DNA from: Nonomuraea turcica
GTDB lineage: Bacteria; Actinomycetota; Actinomycetes; Streptosporangiales; Streptosporangiaceae
Assembly (NCBI RefSeq): GCF_030718205.1
Contig: NZ_JAUZQF010000004.1
Span: 1 to 64,000 of the forward strand
Direction: 5' to 3'
Length of the DNA: 64,000 bases
How positions within the stretch are numbered: the stretch's first letter is position 1; every line of letters starts with the position of its first letter. The notes under the pieces are model-generated. The model had not been told where the DNA came from. It did no database searches and was given only the letters and a program-made list of their open reading frames with translations. A program made the position numbers and the translations under genes. Positions 8,156 to 15,947 of this stretch are shown here, piece by piece.

Positions 8156-8309
8156 TGGAAGTCCCAACCCCGCAGGCCGCCGACCAGCTTGTACGGCGGC
8201 GCGCGAACATAGCTCGATGGCACGCCGGACAGAAAGCTGATGCTCAGCGGGAGGATCCGGTCACGCTGCTCATCGTTGTCGCGATCTTGTAACAGGCCCC
8301 ATACAGAGG

Positions 8310-8364
8310 CGGCCGCTCGTCAACGATCTGGTTTGTCGAGAACCTGATCACCAACGAGCGGCCG
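8310..8364 (+). promoter_or_regulatory. Inverted repeat just upstream of the transposase start
   Basis: CGGCCGCTCGT (8310-8320) is exactly complementary to ACGAGCGGCCG (8354-8364), separated by 33 nt, with the right arm touching the GTG start. As RNA it would occlude the translation start; as DNA it could be an operator for transposase self-control. Confidence 0.45.
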
Positions 8365-10007
8365 TGGGGTTCATTGTGCTGCATGCGCCGGCAGGCGAGA
8401 ACGCCTGCTGCCTTCGTTTGTTCTGCCCCGCGCTGCGGGAGATGGATGTCCTCAATGTTGCGGACCTCGGTGACACCCTGCTGATCGCGGCGCGCACCGT
8501 GGCCAGCGAGGTTCCGTGCCCGGTGTGTGGGCTGCTCTCGACCCGGGTGCACAGCCGGTATCGCCGGACCGTGTGGGATCTGGCGACGGGCGGGCGGCCG
8601 GTCAAGGTCGAGTTGGAGGTGCGCCGCTTCTTCTGCGACGAGCCCTCTTGTGACCGGGAGATCTTCGCCGAGCAGGTCGGCGGGCTGACCCAGCGGCATG
8701 CCCGTCGCAGCAACGCCTTACGCACTCTTCTCACCTCGATCGCCATAGCACTGGCCGGGCGAGCCGGTGCCCGCATGGCCGGCCTGGTCGGCGTGCCGGT
8801 CAGCCGATCCACGCTGCTACGGACACTGCGGGCGTTGCCCGATCCCGAGATAGCGCAGGTCACGGTGCTAGGCGTCGACGACTTCGCGAAGAAGCGCGGA
8901 CACTCCTACGGCACCGTCCTGGTGGACATGGACACCCACCGTCCTATCGATCTGCTGGACGGCCGGACCGCCGATGACCTGGCCGCCTGGTTGAAGGACC
9001 ATCCCGGCGTGCAGGTGATCTGCCGAGACAGGGCCGGCTCCTACGCCGATGGCGCCCGTGAGGGCGCTCCCGAGGCCAGGCAGGTCGCCGATCGCTTCCA
9101 TTTGTGGCAAAACCTCGCCACGGCACTGGAGAAGACGATCCGCGCGCACCGATCCTGCCTGCAGGAAGTCCCCGACCAAGACACCACGATCAAGGACGAA
9201 ACAGGCAGCGAGACCGAACCCGTCCAGCGGCCCAAGACCCTGGATTCCCGCGGCAACGAACGGCCGATGGTGGCGCGGACGCACGAACGCTATGCCCAGG
9301 TCCAGGCGCTGAGGGCCGAGAGCCTGTCGCTGAACGCCATCAGCCGCGAACTTGGCCTGGCCTTTCGCACCGTCCGCAAGTACGCCAACGCCACCAGCGT
9401 GGACGAACTCCTGGCCCCCACCCTCGATCGCTCCAGCAAGCTGGATCAGTTCAAGCCCTACCTCACCCGCCGATGGAACGAAGGCTGCAGCAACGCCGTC
9501 CAGCTCCATACCGAGATCAAGGACCAAGGATTCACCGGCAGCCGCCGTGCCGTCCAAGGCTGGCTCCAACCCTTGCGCGGATACCAGGAAGTACAGCAGG
9601 AGCCATGCCCACCACCCAAACCCCGCCGCGTCACCGGCTGGCTCATGACCCATCCCGACCGTCTGGACACCGAGGAGAAGGCCGGACTGGAACAGATCCT
9701 TGCCCGCTGCCCCGAGCTCATCAACGCTGCCGGGCTGGTCCGCAGCTTCGCCACGATGATGACCAACCGCGACGGCCACCTGCTCGACGACTGGATCGCC
9801 GCCGCCGAAGCCGGAGCCTCGCCCTACCTAGCCACCTTCGCCACCGGACTCCGACGCGACCACGCCGCAGTGCAGGCCGGGCTGACGCTGGCTCACAGCA
9901 GTGGAGCCGTCGAAGGGACCGTAAACAAGATCAAGATGCTCAAACGGCAGATGTTCGGCCGCGCAAACTTCGACCTTCTACGGGCCCGCGTCCTTCGCTA
10001 CTCCTGA
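8364..10007 (+). CDS. ISL3-family transposase
   Basis: A 547-aa DDE transposase. The N-terminal zinc-finger domain (about 50-100) shows CPVCG and RRFFCDEPSCDREIFAEQV, characteristic of ISL3. The DDE domain follows with VLGVDDFAKKRGHSYGTVLV (first Asp), ICRDRAGSYADGAREGAPEA (second Asp) and VADRFHLWQN, and ends with SSGAVEGTVNKIKMLKRQMF containing the catalytic Glu. A helix-turn-helix-like insert (about 300-345: LSLNAISRELGLAFRTVRKY) is present as in the long actinobacterial members. GTG at 8364 is used; shorter starts after residue 15 are possible because ISL3 proteins usually begin near the LRLFCPAL segment. The frame is intact, so the element may be active. Confidence 0.92.
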   Translation: MGFIVLHAPAGENACCLRLFCPALREMDVLNVADLGDTLLIAARTVASEVPCPVCGLLSTRVHSRYRRTVWDLATGGRPVKVELEVRRFFCDEPSCDREIFAEQVGGLTQRHARRSNALRTLLTSIAIALAGRAGARMAGLVGVPVSRSTLLRTLRALPDPEIAQVTVLGVDDFAKKRGHSYGTVLVDMDTHRPIDLLDGRTADDLAAWLKDHPGVQVICRDRAGSYADGAREGAPEARQVADRFHLWQNLATALEKTIRAHRSCLQEVPDQDTTIKDETGSETEPVQRPKTLDSRGNERPMVARTHERYAQVQALRAESLSLNAISRELGLAFRTVRKYANATSVDELLAPTLDRSSKLDQFKPYLTRRWNEGCSNAVQLHTEIKDQGFTGSRRAVQGWLQPLRGYQEVQQEPCPPPKPRRVTGWLMTHPDRLDTEEKAGLEQILARCPELINAAGLVRSFATMMTNRDGHLLDDWIAAAEAGASPYLATFATGLRRDHAAVQAGLTLAHSSGAVEGTVNKIKMLKRQMFGRANFDLLRARVLRYS

Positions 10008-10030
10008 CACACTTCACGCTCTGTCACCGA

Positions 10031-10074
10031 GATCATCGAGAGTGAGTCAGAGCCCTTTTACATGGCCACGGACA
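10031..10074 (-). repeat. Right terminal inverted repeat of the ISL3 element
   Basis: Reverse complement of the left repeat (7451-7494) with one mismatch. It begins 24 bp after the transposase stop codon. Confidence 0.85.
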
Positions 10075-10097
10075 CGTAGACAGCCGGACACAAGCAG

Positions 10098-10138
10098 AGA
10101 GCCTCTGGCCCACATCAGTGCAGGTCAGAGGCTCTTTT
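10098..10138 (+). terminator. Rho-independent terminator
   Basis: AGAGCCTCTGGCC pairs with GGTCAGAGGCTCT (10123-10135) across a 12-nt loop and is followed by TTT. It faces rightwards, stopping transcription coming out of the IS before it reaches the tRNA gene, which is read from the other strand. Confidence 0.8.
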
Positions 10139-10155
10139 GCGCTGCTGAAGAGTGG

Positions 10156-10229
10156 CGCGCCCTGCAGGATTCGAACCTGCGACCGTCGGATTAGAAGTCC
10201 GGTGCTCTATCCAGCTGAGCTAAGGGCGC
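10156..10229 (-). tRNA. tRNA-Arg (anticodon TCT)
   Basis: The minus strand folds into a full cloverleaf. The acceptor GCGCCCT (10229-10223) pairs with AGGGCGC, the D arm contains AGCTCAGCTGGATAGAGC, the anticodon loop is CTTCTAA, and the T arm has GGTTCGAATCC. CCA is not encoded. The 3' end faces the IS and the pectin locus, an orientation often used by integrating islands. A possible promoter is GTGACA (10260-10265) and CACAAT (10239-10244) on the minus strand. Confidence 0.95.
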
Positions 10230-10410
10230 TCCCGCCTTATTGTGCATGATCCTGCGACTTGTCACGCACTCGTTTTCCCAGTGTCAGCCATCCGGCCCCG
10301 TGACACCCCCCGCGAGCAGCGTTCCCGCAGGCCATGATCCCCAGCGTCCAGCCGGCTCCATCGCCTGGAGGAGGGCGGAAAAGGCGGGGCGATCGTGGGG
10401 CGGGAAGGTC

Positions 10411-10416
10411 TAAGCT
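10411..10416 (+). promoter_or_regulatory. -10 box of a leaderless promoter
   Basis: TAAGCT ends 8 nt before the ATG at 10425, with no clear ribosome site between them. Confidence 0.45.
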
Positions 10417-10424
10417 GTCGTGGC

Positions 10425-11207
10425 ATGGTTGCGACGCTCCTGCATGAGATCCCCCTGCAGGGCGGGGATGTGACTGACGGGGTGGTGCGGGTCGGGGACA
10501 CCGTGCGGAGACCGGTCAGTGCGTCCACGCCCGCCGTCCACGCCCTCCTCAGGCATCTTGAGGCCGTCGGGTTCGCGGGGGCGCCGCGCGTGTTGGGCGT
10601 CGATGGGCTTGGGCGGGAGATGCTCACCTACCTGCCTGGCGTCAGCGGGTTGCGGCTGGAGAGTGTGACGGATGAGGCGCTCGAAGGTTTAGGGCGCTTG
10701 TTGCGGGACTACCACGATGCGACGGCTGGGTTTCCGCTGACCTTGGACGGATGGGAAGGCGGGTCGAATGATGACTTGCCGCCGGAAGTTCTTGGGCATT
10801 GTGATTTAACGCCGGACAACGTGATCTTTCAGGCGGGACGCCCCTACGCGCTGATCGACTTCGAGCTGGCCCGGCCCACCACTCGGCTTTTCGACGTCGT
10901 GACCACGCTGCGGCACTGGGCGCCCATCGCCGATCCCCTCGATCGGGCCCCGTTGCTCCGCAATCTCGACGTGGGAGCCCGCCTGCGGCTCTTCTGCGAC
11001 GCGTACGGCCTCCCGCCGCGCGATCGGCGGCGGCTGCTGGAGCTGGCCAGGCTTCGTTTCCAGCGCTCCTACGCGGTCATGCGGGACCGCGCCGCGGCGG
11101 GTGGCAACTGGGCGACGATGTGGGCAGGAGGCTCGGGCGAGCGCATCCGCCGGGCGGCGGCCTGGCTGGATGTGCACGAAGATGAGCTTCATGCCCATTT
11201 GGTATGA
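10425..11207 (+). CDS. Aminoglycoside phosphotransferase / choline kinase-fold protein
   Basis: A 260-aa small-molecule kinase of the APH/ChoK superfamily. The catalytic loop is LGHCDLTPDNVIFQ (H-x-D-x4-N) at about residue 125, and the metal-binding motif is ALIDFELARPTTRLFDVV (D-F-E in place of D-F-G). The N-lobe is short and poorly conserved, as is common in uncharacterised actinobacterial members. The substrate cannot be inferred; resistance function is not implied. ATG at 10425 is chosen over upstream in-frame codons because it directly follows a -10-like box. The 3' end overlaps cobD by 26 bp, so the two genes are probably co-transcribed. Confidence 0.8.
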   Translation: MVATLLHEIPLQGGDVTDGVVRVGDTVRRPVSASTPAVHALLRHLEAVGFAGAPRVLGVDGLGREMLTYLPGVSGLRLESVTDEALEGLGRLLRDYHDATAGFPLTLDGWEGGSNDDLPPEVLGHCDLTPDNVIFQAGRPYALIDFELARPTTRLFDVVTTLRHWAPIADPLDRAPLLRNLDVGARLRLFCDAYGLPPRDRRRLLELARLRFQRSYAVMRDRAAAGGNWATMWAGGSGERIRRAAAWLDVHEDELHAHLV

Positions 11208-12144
11208 CCCCCTCGGCCTCGCTCTCGGCGTAGCGCTCGATCGGCTGCTCGGGGATCCGCGCAGTGCCGCCCACCCGGTCGCCGTGTTCGGGCGGGCTGC
11301 GGCAAAGCTGGAGCAATCCCTGTACGGCGACACGAAGGCGCAGGGAGTGCTTCATGTGGCCATCTGCGTAGGGGGCGCGGCAGCGATCGGCGTTGCGGTG
11401 CAGCGCATTCCGAGCCCCAAGGCCCGTACGGTCGCCACGGCCCTCGCCACCTGGGCCGTGCTCGGCGGCACCACGCTGGCCCGCGAAGGCGCCTACATGG
11501 CCGACGCCCTCGAACACGACGACCTGGAACGAGCCAGGGCCAGGCTGCCGCATCTGTGCGGGCGGGATCCCGCCGCGCTGGAGGCGCCCGAACTGGCGCG
11601 GGCCACCGTCGAGTCGCTGGCGGAAAACACCTCCGACGCCGTCGTGGCGCCGTTGTTCTGGGGTGCGGTGGCGGGGGTGCCGGGGCTGCTGGCGTACCGG
11701 GCGATCAACACGCTGGACGCGATGATCGGGCACCGGTCACCGCGTTACCAGCGGTTCGGGTGGGCGGCGGCCCGGCTGGACGACGTGGCGAATTATGTGC
11801 CGGCCCGGGTGACGGGGCTGCTCACGGTCCTGGCCGGGCCGGATCGGCGGCAGGCGCTGGCCGTGCTGCGGCGCGACGGGCACCGGCATCCCAGCCCGAA
11901 CGCCGGACGCTGCGAGGCCGCGTTCGCCGGCGCGCTCGGCGTCACCCTGGGCGGCACGAACGTCTACGGCGGGCGGACCGAGCACCGTCCCACGATGGGC
12001 GACGGCCCCAAGCCAGGCGTCGGGGACATCCGGCGTGCCGTACGCCTGACCGGGATGGTGAGCCTGGCCGCGGCCGGCGCCGCCATGGCCGCTTCCTTCT
12101 TGCTGAACCGAGCCACGATGGGCCGCCGACAAGGAATCCGGTAA
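11182..12144 (+). CDS. cobD: Adenosylcobinamide-phosphate synthase CobD/CbiB
   Basis: A 320-aa multispan membrane enzyme that joins aminopropanol (phosphate) to adenosylcobyric acid in vitamin B12 synthesis. Family marks are LGLALGVALDRLLGDPRSAAHPV at the N-terminus, VESLAENTSDAVVAPLFWGA, AYRAINTLDAMIGHRSPRY, DDVANYVPARVTGLL and HPSPNAGRCEAAFAGAL. ATG at 11182 or 11191 (both in frame) can start the protein; either lies inside the end of the kinase-fold gene. No other cobalamin genes are in the window. Confidence 0.95.
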   Translation: MSFMPIWYDPLGLALGVALDRLLGDPRSAAHPVAVFGRAAAKLEQSLYGDTKAQGVLHVAICVGGAAAIGVAVQRIPSPKARTVATALATWAVLGGTTLAREGAYMADALEHDDLERARARLPHLCGRDPAALEAPELARATVESLAENTSDAVVAPLFWGAVAGVPGLLAYRAINTLDAMIGHRSPRYQRFGWAAARLDDVANYVPARVTGLLTVLAGPDRRQALAVLRRDGHRHPSPNAGRCEAAFAGALGVTLGGTNVYGGRTEHRPTMGDGPKPGVGDIRRAVRLTGMVSLAAAGAAMAASFLLNRATMGRRQGIR

Positions 12145-12182
12145 TCGGTCAGAGCGGATGATAATCAGCCAAACGTCATTTT

Positions 12183-12416
12183 TCACATGACGCTGTTCAG
12201 GTTGATCACTAGCCAGATCACGAATATCGAGATCAGCGTTATTCCGATCATCGCCTTGGCGGCACTGTTCGCGACTTCCTTCCTGGCCGTCACCTGCTTG
12301 GCGCTCTGCTTCCACACCTGCCGCATAATGATCATGGTCTGGAAGCGGCGGCCGAGGGCGAATACGGCCACGGCGAGGAGGATGAATAAGAAGACGCGGC
12401 CGTCTGCAGATTCCAC
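12183..12416 (-). CDS. Small two-span membrane protein, unknown
   Basis: A 77-aa protein with a first hydrophobic segment (FLFILLAVAVFALG, about 9-22), a positively charged middle (RRFQTMIIMRQVWKQSAKQ) and a second segment (AMIGITLISIFVIWLVINL, about 55-73). The GTG at 12416 follows a strong AGGGGGT ribosome site. Base composition is clearly lower in G+C than the neighbours. It lies between cobD (convergent) and xthA (same strand, upstream). I do not recognise a family. Confidence 0.6.
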   Translation of the reverse strand: MESADGRVFLFILLAVAVFALGRRFQTMIIMRQVWKQSAKQVTARKEVANSAAKAMIGITLISIFVIWLVINLNSVM

Positions 12417-12499
12417 GGAGACCCCCTGTGGCCTTGAAGAGGTTTAATGCCCCCGAAACATTTGAGAACACAGGATACTCGGACGGCTGCGATTTGTAA

Positions 12500-13300
12500 T
12501 TAGATTTCCGGGTCGAGGTCCACCACGATGGGCGCGTGGTCGGACGGCCCCTTACCTTTGCGGGCCTCGCGATCGACGTACGCCGACCGCACCTGCTCCG
12601 CCACCTCCGTGCCGGCGTACACGAGGTCGATGCGCATCCCCTTGTTCTGGTGGAACATCCCGGCCCGGTAGTCCCAGTACGTGAACGGATGCGGCCCCTT
12701 CATCGGCGTCGGCACCACGTCGTGCAGGCCGAGCGCGCGCAGTGCGGCCAGGGCCTCGCGCTCGGCGGGGGTGACGTGGGTGGCGCCGACGAACAGAGCC
12801 GGATCCCACACGTCGGCGTCGGTGGGCGCCACGTTGAAGTCGCCGCACGCCACCAGCGGCAGGTCCATCTCCGCGGCCAGCGCGTCCCGCAACGCGGCGA
12901 ACCACTCGAGCTTGTACAGGTAGTGGGGCGAGTCGACGGTACGGCCGTTCGGCGCGTACAGCGACCACACCCGCATCCCGCCGCAGGTCGCGCCGATCGC
13001 GCGGGCCTCGGGACGGGCCGGGCCCACCGTGTCCAGCTCTCCGAAGCCCGGCTCGCCGGGGAAGCTCAGCGTCACCTCGTCCAGGCCGACCTTGGACAGC
13101 AGAGCGACGCCGTTCCACCGCCCGTCGCCGTGGGCCGCGGCGGCGTAGCCCAGTGCGCCCACTTCCGCGATGGGGAACACCTCGGCCGGGCACTTGGTCT
13201 CCTGCAGGCATACGACGTCGGGCTTGGTCTCGGCCAGCCAGTCGAGCAGCCGGGGCAGGCGTGCCTTGACGGAGTTGACGTTCCAGGTAGCCAGGCGCAT
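12500..13300 (-). CDS. xthA: Exodeoxyribonuclease III (AP endonuclease)
   Basis: A 266-aa base-excision-repair nuclease that removes 3' blocks and cuts abasic sites. The exonuclease-endonuclease-phosphatase signatures are present: LATWNVNSVKARLPRLLDWL, CLQETKC (metal-binding Glu), WSLYAPNGR, ACGDFNVAPTDADVWDP (Asp/Asn pair) and KGPSDHAPIVVDLD (catalytic Asp-His). Length is normal for the family. ATG at 13300 is preceded by AGGGGC. Confidence 0.95.
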   Translation of the reverse strand: MRLATWNVNSVKARLPRLLDWLAETKPDVVCLQETKCPAEVFPIAEVGALGYAAAAHGDGRWNGVALLSKVGLDEVTLSFPGEPGFGELDTVGPARPEARAIGATCGGMRVWSLYAPNGRTVDSPHYLYKLEWFAALRDALAAEMDLPLVACGDFNVAPTDADVWDPALFVGATHVTPAEREALAALRALGLHDVVPTPMKGPHPFTYWDYRAGMFHQNKGMRIDLVYAGTEVAEQVRSAYVDREARKGKGPSDHAPIVVDLDPEI

Positions 13301-13322
13301 GCCCCTAGCCTGCCACCGGCTC

Positions 13323-14301
13323 TCACGGTTCGGGGTCGGCGACCCAGCCCGCGGTCAGGACGAGGCCGCTGCGTCGCTCGACCGCGAGGAAGCCGAACGG
13401 GCGCGCGAACTCCACGTCGACGCGCCTGACCCGGTAGGGCGGCGGGGGGAGAACGCCGCCTGGAACGGCGGCGAAGACGGTGACGGACGCTGACTCGAAC
13501 CCGGTGGCGCTGAAGGCCGCGACGGCGGCCTGCGCGGCCTGGTCGATCGCCAGCGGCTCGGGGCTGATCCCCGGGAAGTGGCCGTGACGGGCGTCGGTGA
13601 CCGCGCCCAGGCCGAACACCTCGGGGAGGCGCAGCAGGTCGTGCACGGAGTGGACGGTGAAGCGGGGCACGGTGACGGAGGTGAACGTCGACGCCGCCGC
13701 TGCCCATGACACAGAGCATCGTGAGCAGGCCCGACGGGGTGTCGACGACGCGGAGCCGGTCGAGCACCGCCGTGCCGCGCCGCAGCACGGCCAGTTCCCG
13801 TCCGGCCCACGGGCCGCTGTCGAACACCGCGAAGCCGTCCTCGAACGGCCGCAGCCACGTGGTCCTGACGGTGAGCGCGCCGGCCAGGACCAGCCTCAGG
13901 TGCTCGGCCGGCGCCACCGGCATGGCCGGGATCAGCCCGCCGGTCTGCTCGGACGCCCAGGCGTCCAGGCGCCGGCGGTCCGCGGCTGGGTCTCCGGTCA
14001 GCTCGCCACGCAGTCCCGGGGGCAGGGTGGCGAGCCAGGACGGGCGCAGCGGCAGCGTACGGGCGGTCCACAGGCCGATGGCGGCCCGGACGGCCGGACC
14101 GCGCAGCGCCTGTAACACACCGGGCACGGCCGTGACGTCGGCGCCCACGGCGTGTGAGAGCTCGCCACGCCCGGGGCCGTCAGCGGCCGCGGCTAGGCAG
14201 GCCAGGAGCGGCCACACGCACGCCCCCGACAGCACGGACGATTCCCCCGAACCGAGCGCCGCCGCCCACCGGGCCGTGAGGTCGTTGACCGGATTCCGCA
14301 T
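13323..14301 (-). pseudogene. Serpin-family protein broken by a frameshift
   Basis: Frame one starts at 14301 and encodes a serpin N-terminal half (TARWAAALGSGESSVLSGAC, AGALTVRTTWLRPFED, LLTMLCVMGSGGVDVH). The C-terminal half is in another frame (13712-13323) and reads FTSVTVPRFTVHSVHDLLRL, PEVFGLGAVTDARHGHFPGI, then VEFARPFGFLAVERRSGLVL and GWVADPEP, matching the serpin B-sheet core and end. The switch falls between about 13660 and 13715. The hinge/reactive loop region is short and lacks the usual E-E-G-T-E-A pattern. Bacterial serpins inhibit proteases; whether this one ever did is unknown. It could be an assembly error or a true loss. Confidence 0.7.
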
Positions 14302-14328
14302 CGGCCCAGTATCGCGCCAAGGCGACGA

Positions 14329-15066
14329 TCAGCGGCTGGTCCAGAGGGGCCTGTTGTCGCGGGAGTAGATGATGACCCGGCCGTCGTTGGAGACCGCCAG
14401 CCAGGCCCCCGGGTTGCCTGCCGTCTTCGTGGTCCACAACGCCTTGTCGTTCCGGTCGACCACGACCCAGTTGCCCTCCGCCTGCATGAGGGAGCGCGCC
14501 CCCGGATGCCCGGCCGTCGGCGTCGTGAACAGGCTGCGCTGCCCGTCGTACAGGACCGCGTTGCCCTCGTCCTGCTGGATCAGCTTGTAGCGGCCGTTGC
14601 TCGACTGCACCCGCTGCCCGGGACGGAGCACGTGGCCGGAGGGCAGTTTCCCGCCGAGGTACGCCATGGACGACCACAACGGCTTGTTCTCCCTGGAGTA
14701 GATGACCAGGTTGCCGCTCTGCTTCGGCAGCAGCAGGTACGCGCCGGGGTTGCCGGCGGTCGGCGTGGACCACAGCGGCTTGTTGTCCGCGCCGTAGATG
14801 ACGAGGTTGCCCTCCTTCTGCATGGTCGCGCGGGCGCCGGGCCTGCCTGCTGTCGGCGACGTCCACAACGCCTTGGTGCCGTCGTAGAACACCAGATTGC
14901 CCTGCTTCTGCTGGACCAGCTTGAACCGGCCGCCCCCCGAGGTCAGCGACTGTCCGGGCAGCAGCCATTCGCCGGGCCCGAGCCGGTCATCGGCGGTGGC
15001 GGTGGCGCTGCTCGGCTGCGCCGTGGCGACGGCGGCCGCCGGGCCCGCGAGGAGCGTGCCTGCCAT
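14329..15066 (-). CDS. Secreted bulb-type (GNA/B-lectin) repeat protein
   Basis: A 245-aa protein made of two tandem B-lectin domains. The repeating units are QGNLVFYDGTKALWTSPT, EGNLVIYGADNKPLWSTPT, SGNLVIYSRENKPLWSSM, EGNAVLYDGQRSLFTTPT, EGNWVVVDRNDKALWTTKT and DGRVIIYSRDNRPLWTSR, each a beta-prism strand set. The mannose site Q-x-D-x-N-x-V-x-Y is not fully conserved, so sugar binding is uncertain. Residues 1-25 resemble the second half of a signal peptide. In the same frame the codons just upstream of the ATG would encode S-R-R-K-A-A-I-A-V, a perfect signal-peptide head, but there is no start codon before a TGA, so the original start may be lost. Confidence 0.8.
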   Translation of the reverse strand: MAGTLLAGPAAAVATAQPSSATATADDRLGPGEWLLPGQSLTSGGGRFKLVQQKQGNLVFYDGTKALWTSPTAGRPGARATMQKEGNLVIYGADNKPLWSTPTAGNPGAYLLLPKQSGNLVIYSRENKPLWSSMAYLGGKLPSGHVLRPGQRVQSSNGRYKLIQQDEGNAVLYDGQRSLFTTPTAGHPGARSLMQAEGNWVVVDRNDKALWTTKTAGNPGAWLAVSNDGRVIIYSRDNRPLWTSR

Positions 15067-15221
15067 GACGGCGATCGCGGCCTTCCTTCGTGATCAACTT
15101 TCTGCTCTTCCTGTTGAGAGTCGAAGATCGTGAGGGAAAGACCCTGGCAGATGGTGTTGGCGTTCTCTTGGCGGAGGCCGGATTTAGTGCTCGTTTAGCG
15201 GGTTCCGCCAGGCTGCGACCG

Positions 15222-15947
15222 ATGGATCACTTGGAGTTTCGCCTGCTCGGGTCCATAGACGCCTGTGTCGGGGGGCGCCGCCTGGAGATCGGGCCGCGTA
15301 AGCGTCGTTTCGTGCTGGCCGCGCTGCTGCTGGACCTGAACCGTCCGGTCCCGGTGGAGCGGCTGATCGACGCCGTGTGGGAAGGCGGCCCTCCGGACAG
15401 CGCGCGGATGACCGTGCAGGGACATGTCTACAGGCTGCGGAAGAGCGGCGTACGGGTGGAGAGCGACCCCGCCGGTTACGTGCTGTGCGCCGACCCCGAC
15501 CACGTCGACGCGCTGCGCTTCCGGCGGCTGGCCGCCCGGGCGGCGCAGGAGCCTGGCGAGCCGGGCGCGGACCTGCTGGAGACGGCACTGGCGCTGTGGC
15601 GGGGGCCGGCGCTGGGCGGTCCCGGCGGCGGCATGCCGCTGGAGGTGGCCGGGGTCGAGCTGGAGGAGGCGCGGCTGGCGGCGGTCGAGGAGCTGGCCCG
15701 CCGGCGGCTGACACTCGGACAGCCGGAGCGGGCGGTCGCGCCGTTGCGCGCGATGGTGACGGCCGAGCCGCGCCAGGAGCGGCTGGTGTCGCTGCTCATG
15801 ACGGCCTTCTACCGGCTCGGGCGGCAGGCTGAGGCGCTGGAGCTGTACGAGCGGACCCGCCGGCTGCTGGCCGACCAGCTGGGCGTGGATCCGGGGGCGG
15901 AGCTGCAGGCCACGTTCGAAGCGCTGCTCTCAGGTCACACCACCTGA
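15222..15947 (+). CDS. SARP-type transcriptional activator (OmpR-like DNA-binding + BTAD)
   Basis: A 241-aa regulator of the Streptomyces antibiotic regulatory protein family. A winged-helix DNA-binding domain (about 1-90: EFRLLGSIDACVGGRRLEIG, RFVLAALLLDLNRPVPVERL, TVQGHVYRLRKSGVR) is followed by the bacterial transcriptional activation domain (about 95-240), ending GQPERAVAPLRAMVTAEPRQ and LYERTRRLLADQLGVDPGAE. It lacks ATPase or TPR parts. ATG at 15222 is chosen over earlier in-frame codons because the DNA-binding domain starts immediately. Its last 13 bp overlap, tail to tail, the AfsR-type gene on the other strand. Confidence 0.88.
   Translation: MDHLEFRLLGSIDACVGGRRLEIGPRKRRFVLAALLLDLNRPVPVERLIDAVWEGGPPDSARMTVQGHVYRLRKSGVRVESDPAGYVLCADPDHVDALRFRRLAARAAQEPGEPGADLLETALALWRGPALGGPGGGMPLEVAGVELEEARLAAVEELARRRLTLGQPERAVAPLRAMVTAEPRQERLVSLLMTAFYRLGRQAEALELYERTRRLLADQLGVDPGAELQATFEALLSGHTT

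Larger units (their letters stand above)
7451..10074 (+). mobile_element. ISL3-family insertion sequence with a passenger hydrolase gene
   Basis: A 2.6-kb unit bounded by 44-bp inverted repeats (7451-7494 and 10031-10074) that differ at one base. The transposase lies in the right two thirds and an alpha/beta hydrolase gene (7610-8155) in the left third, read in the same direction. The GGCTCTG that starts 20 bp inside each end resembles the outer end of ISL3-family repeats, so the element proper may be 7471-10054. For neither choice of ends do I find the 8-bp direct repeat ISL3 elements usually make. It lies between the CE12 gene and tRNA-Arg. Confidence 0.75.

Noticed and set aside
7443..10082. 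Target-site duplication around the IS
   Set aside because: Compared 8 bp on both sides for ends at 7451/10074 and 7471/10054; the flanks are not direct repeats (in the second case they are inverted).
12552..13211. Second minus-strand frame inside the exonuclease III gene
   Set aside because: Arg/Gly-rich shadow of xthA with no motif.
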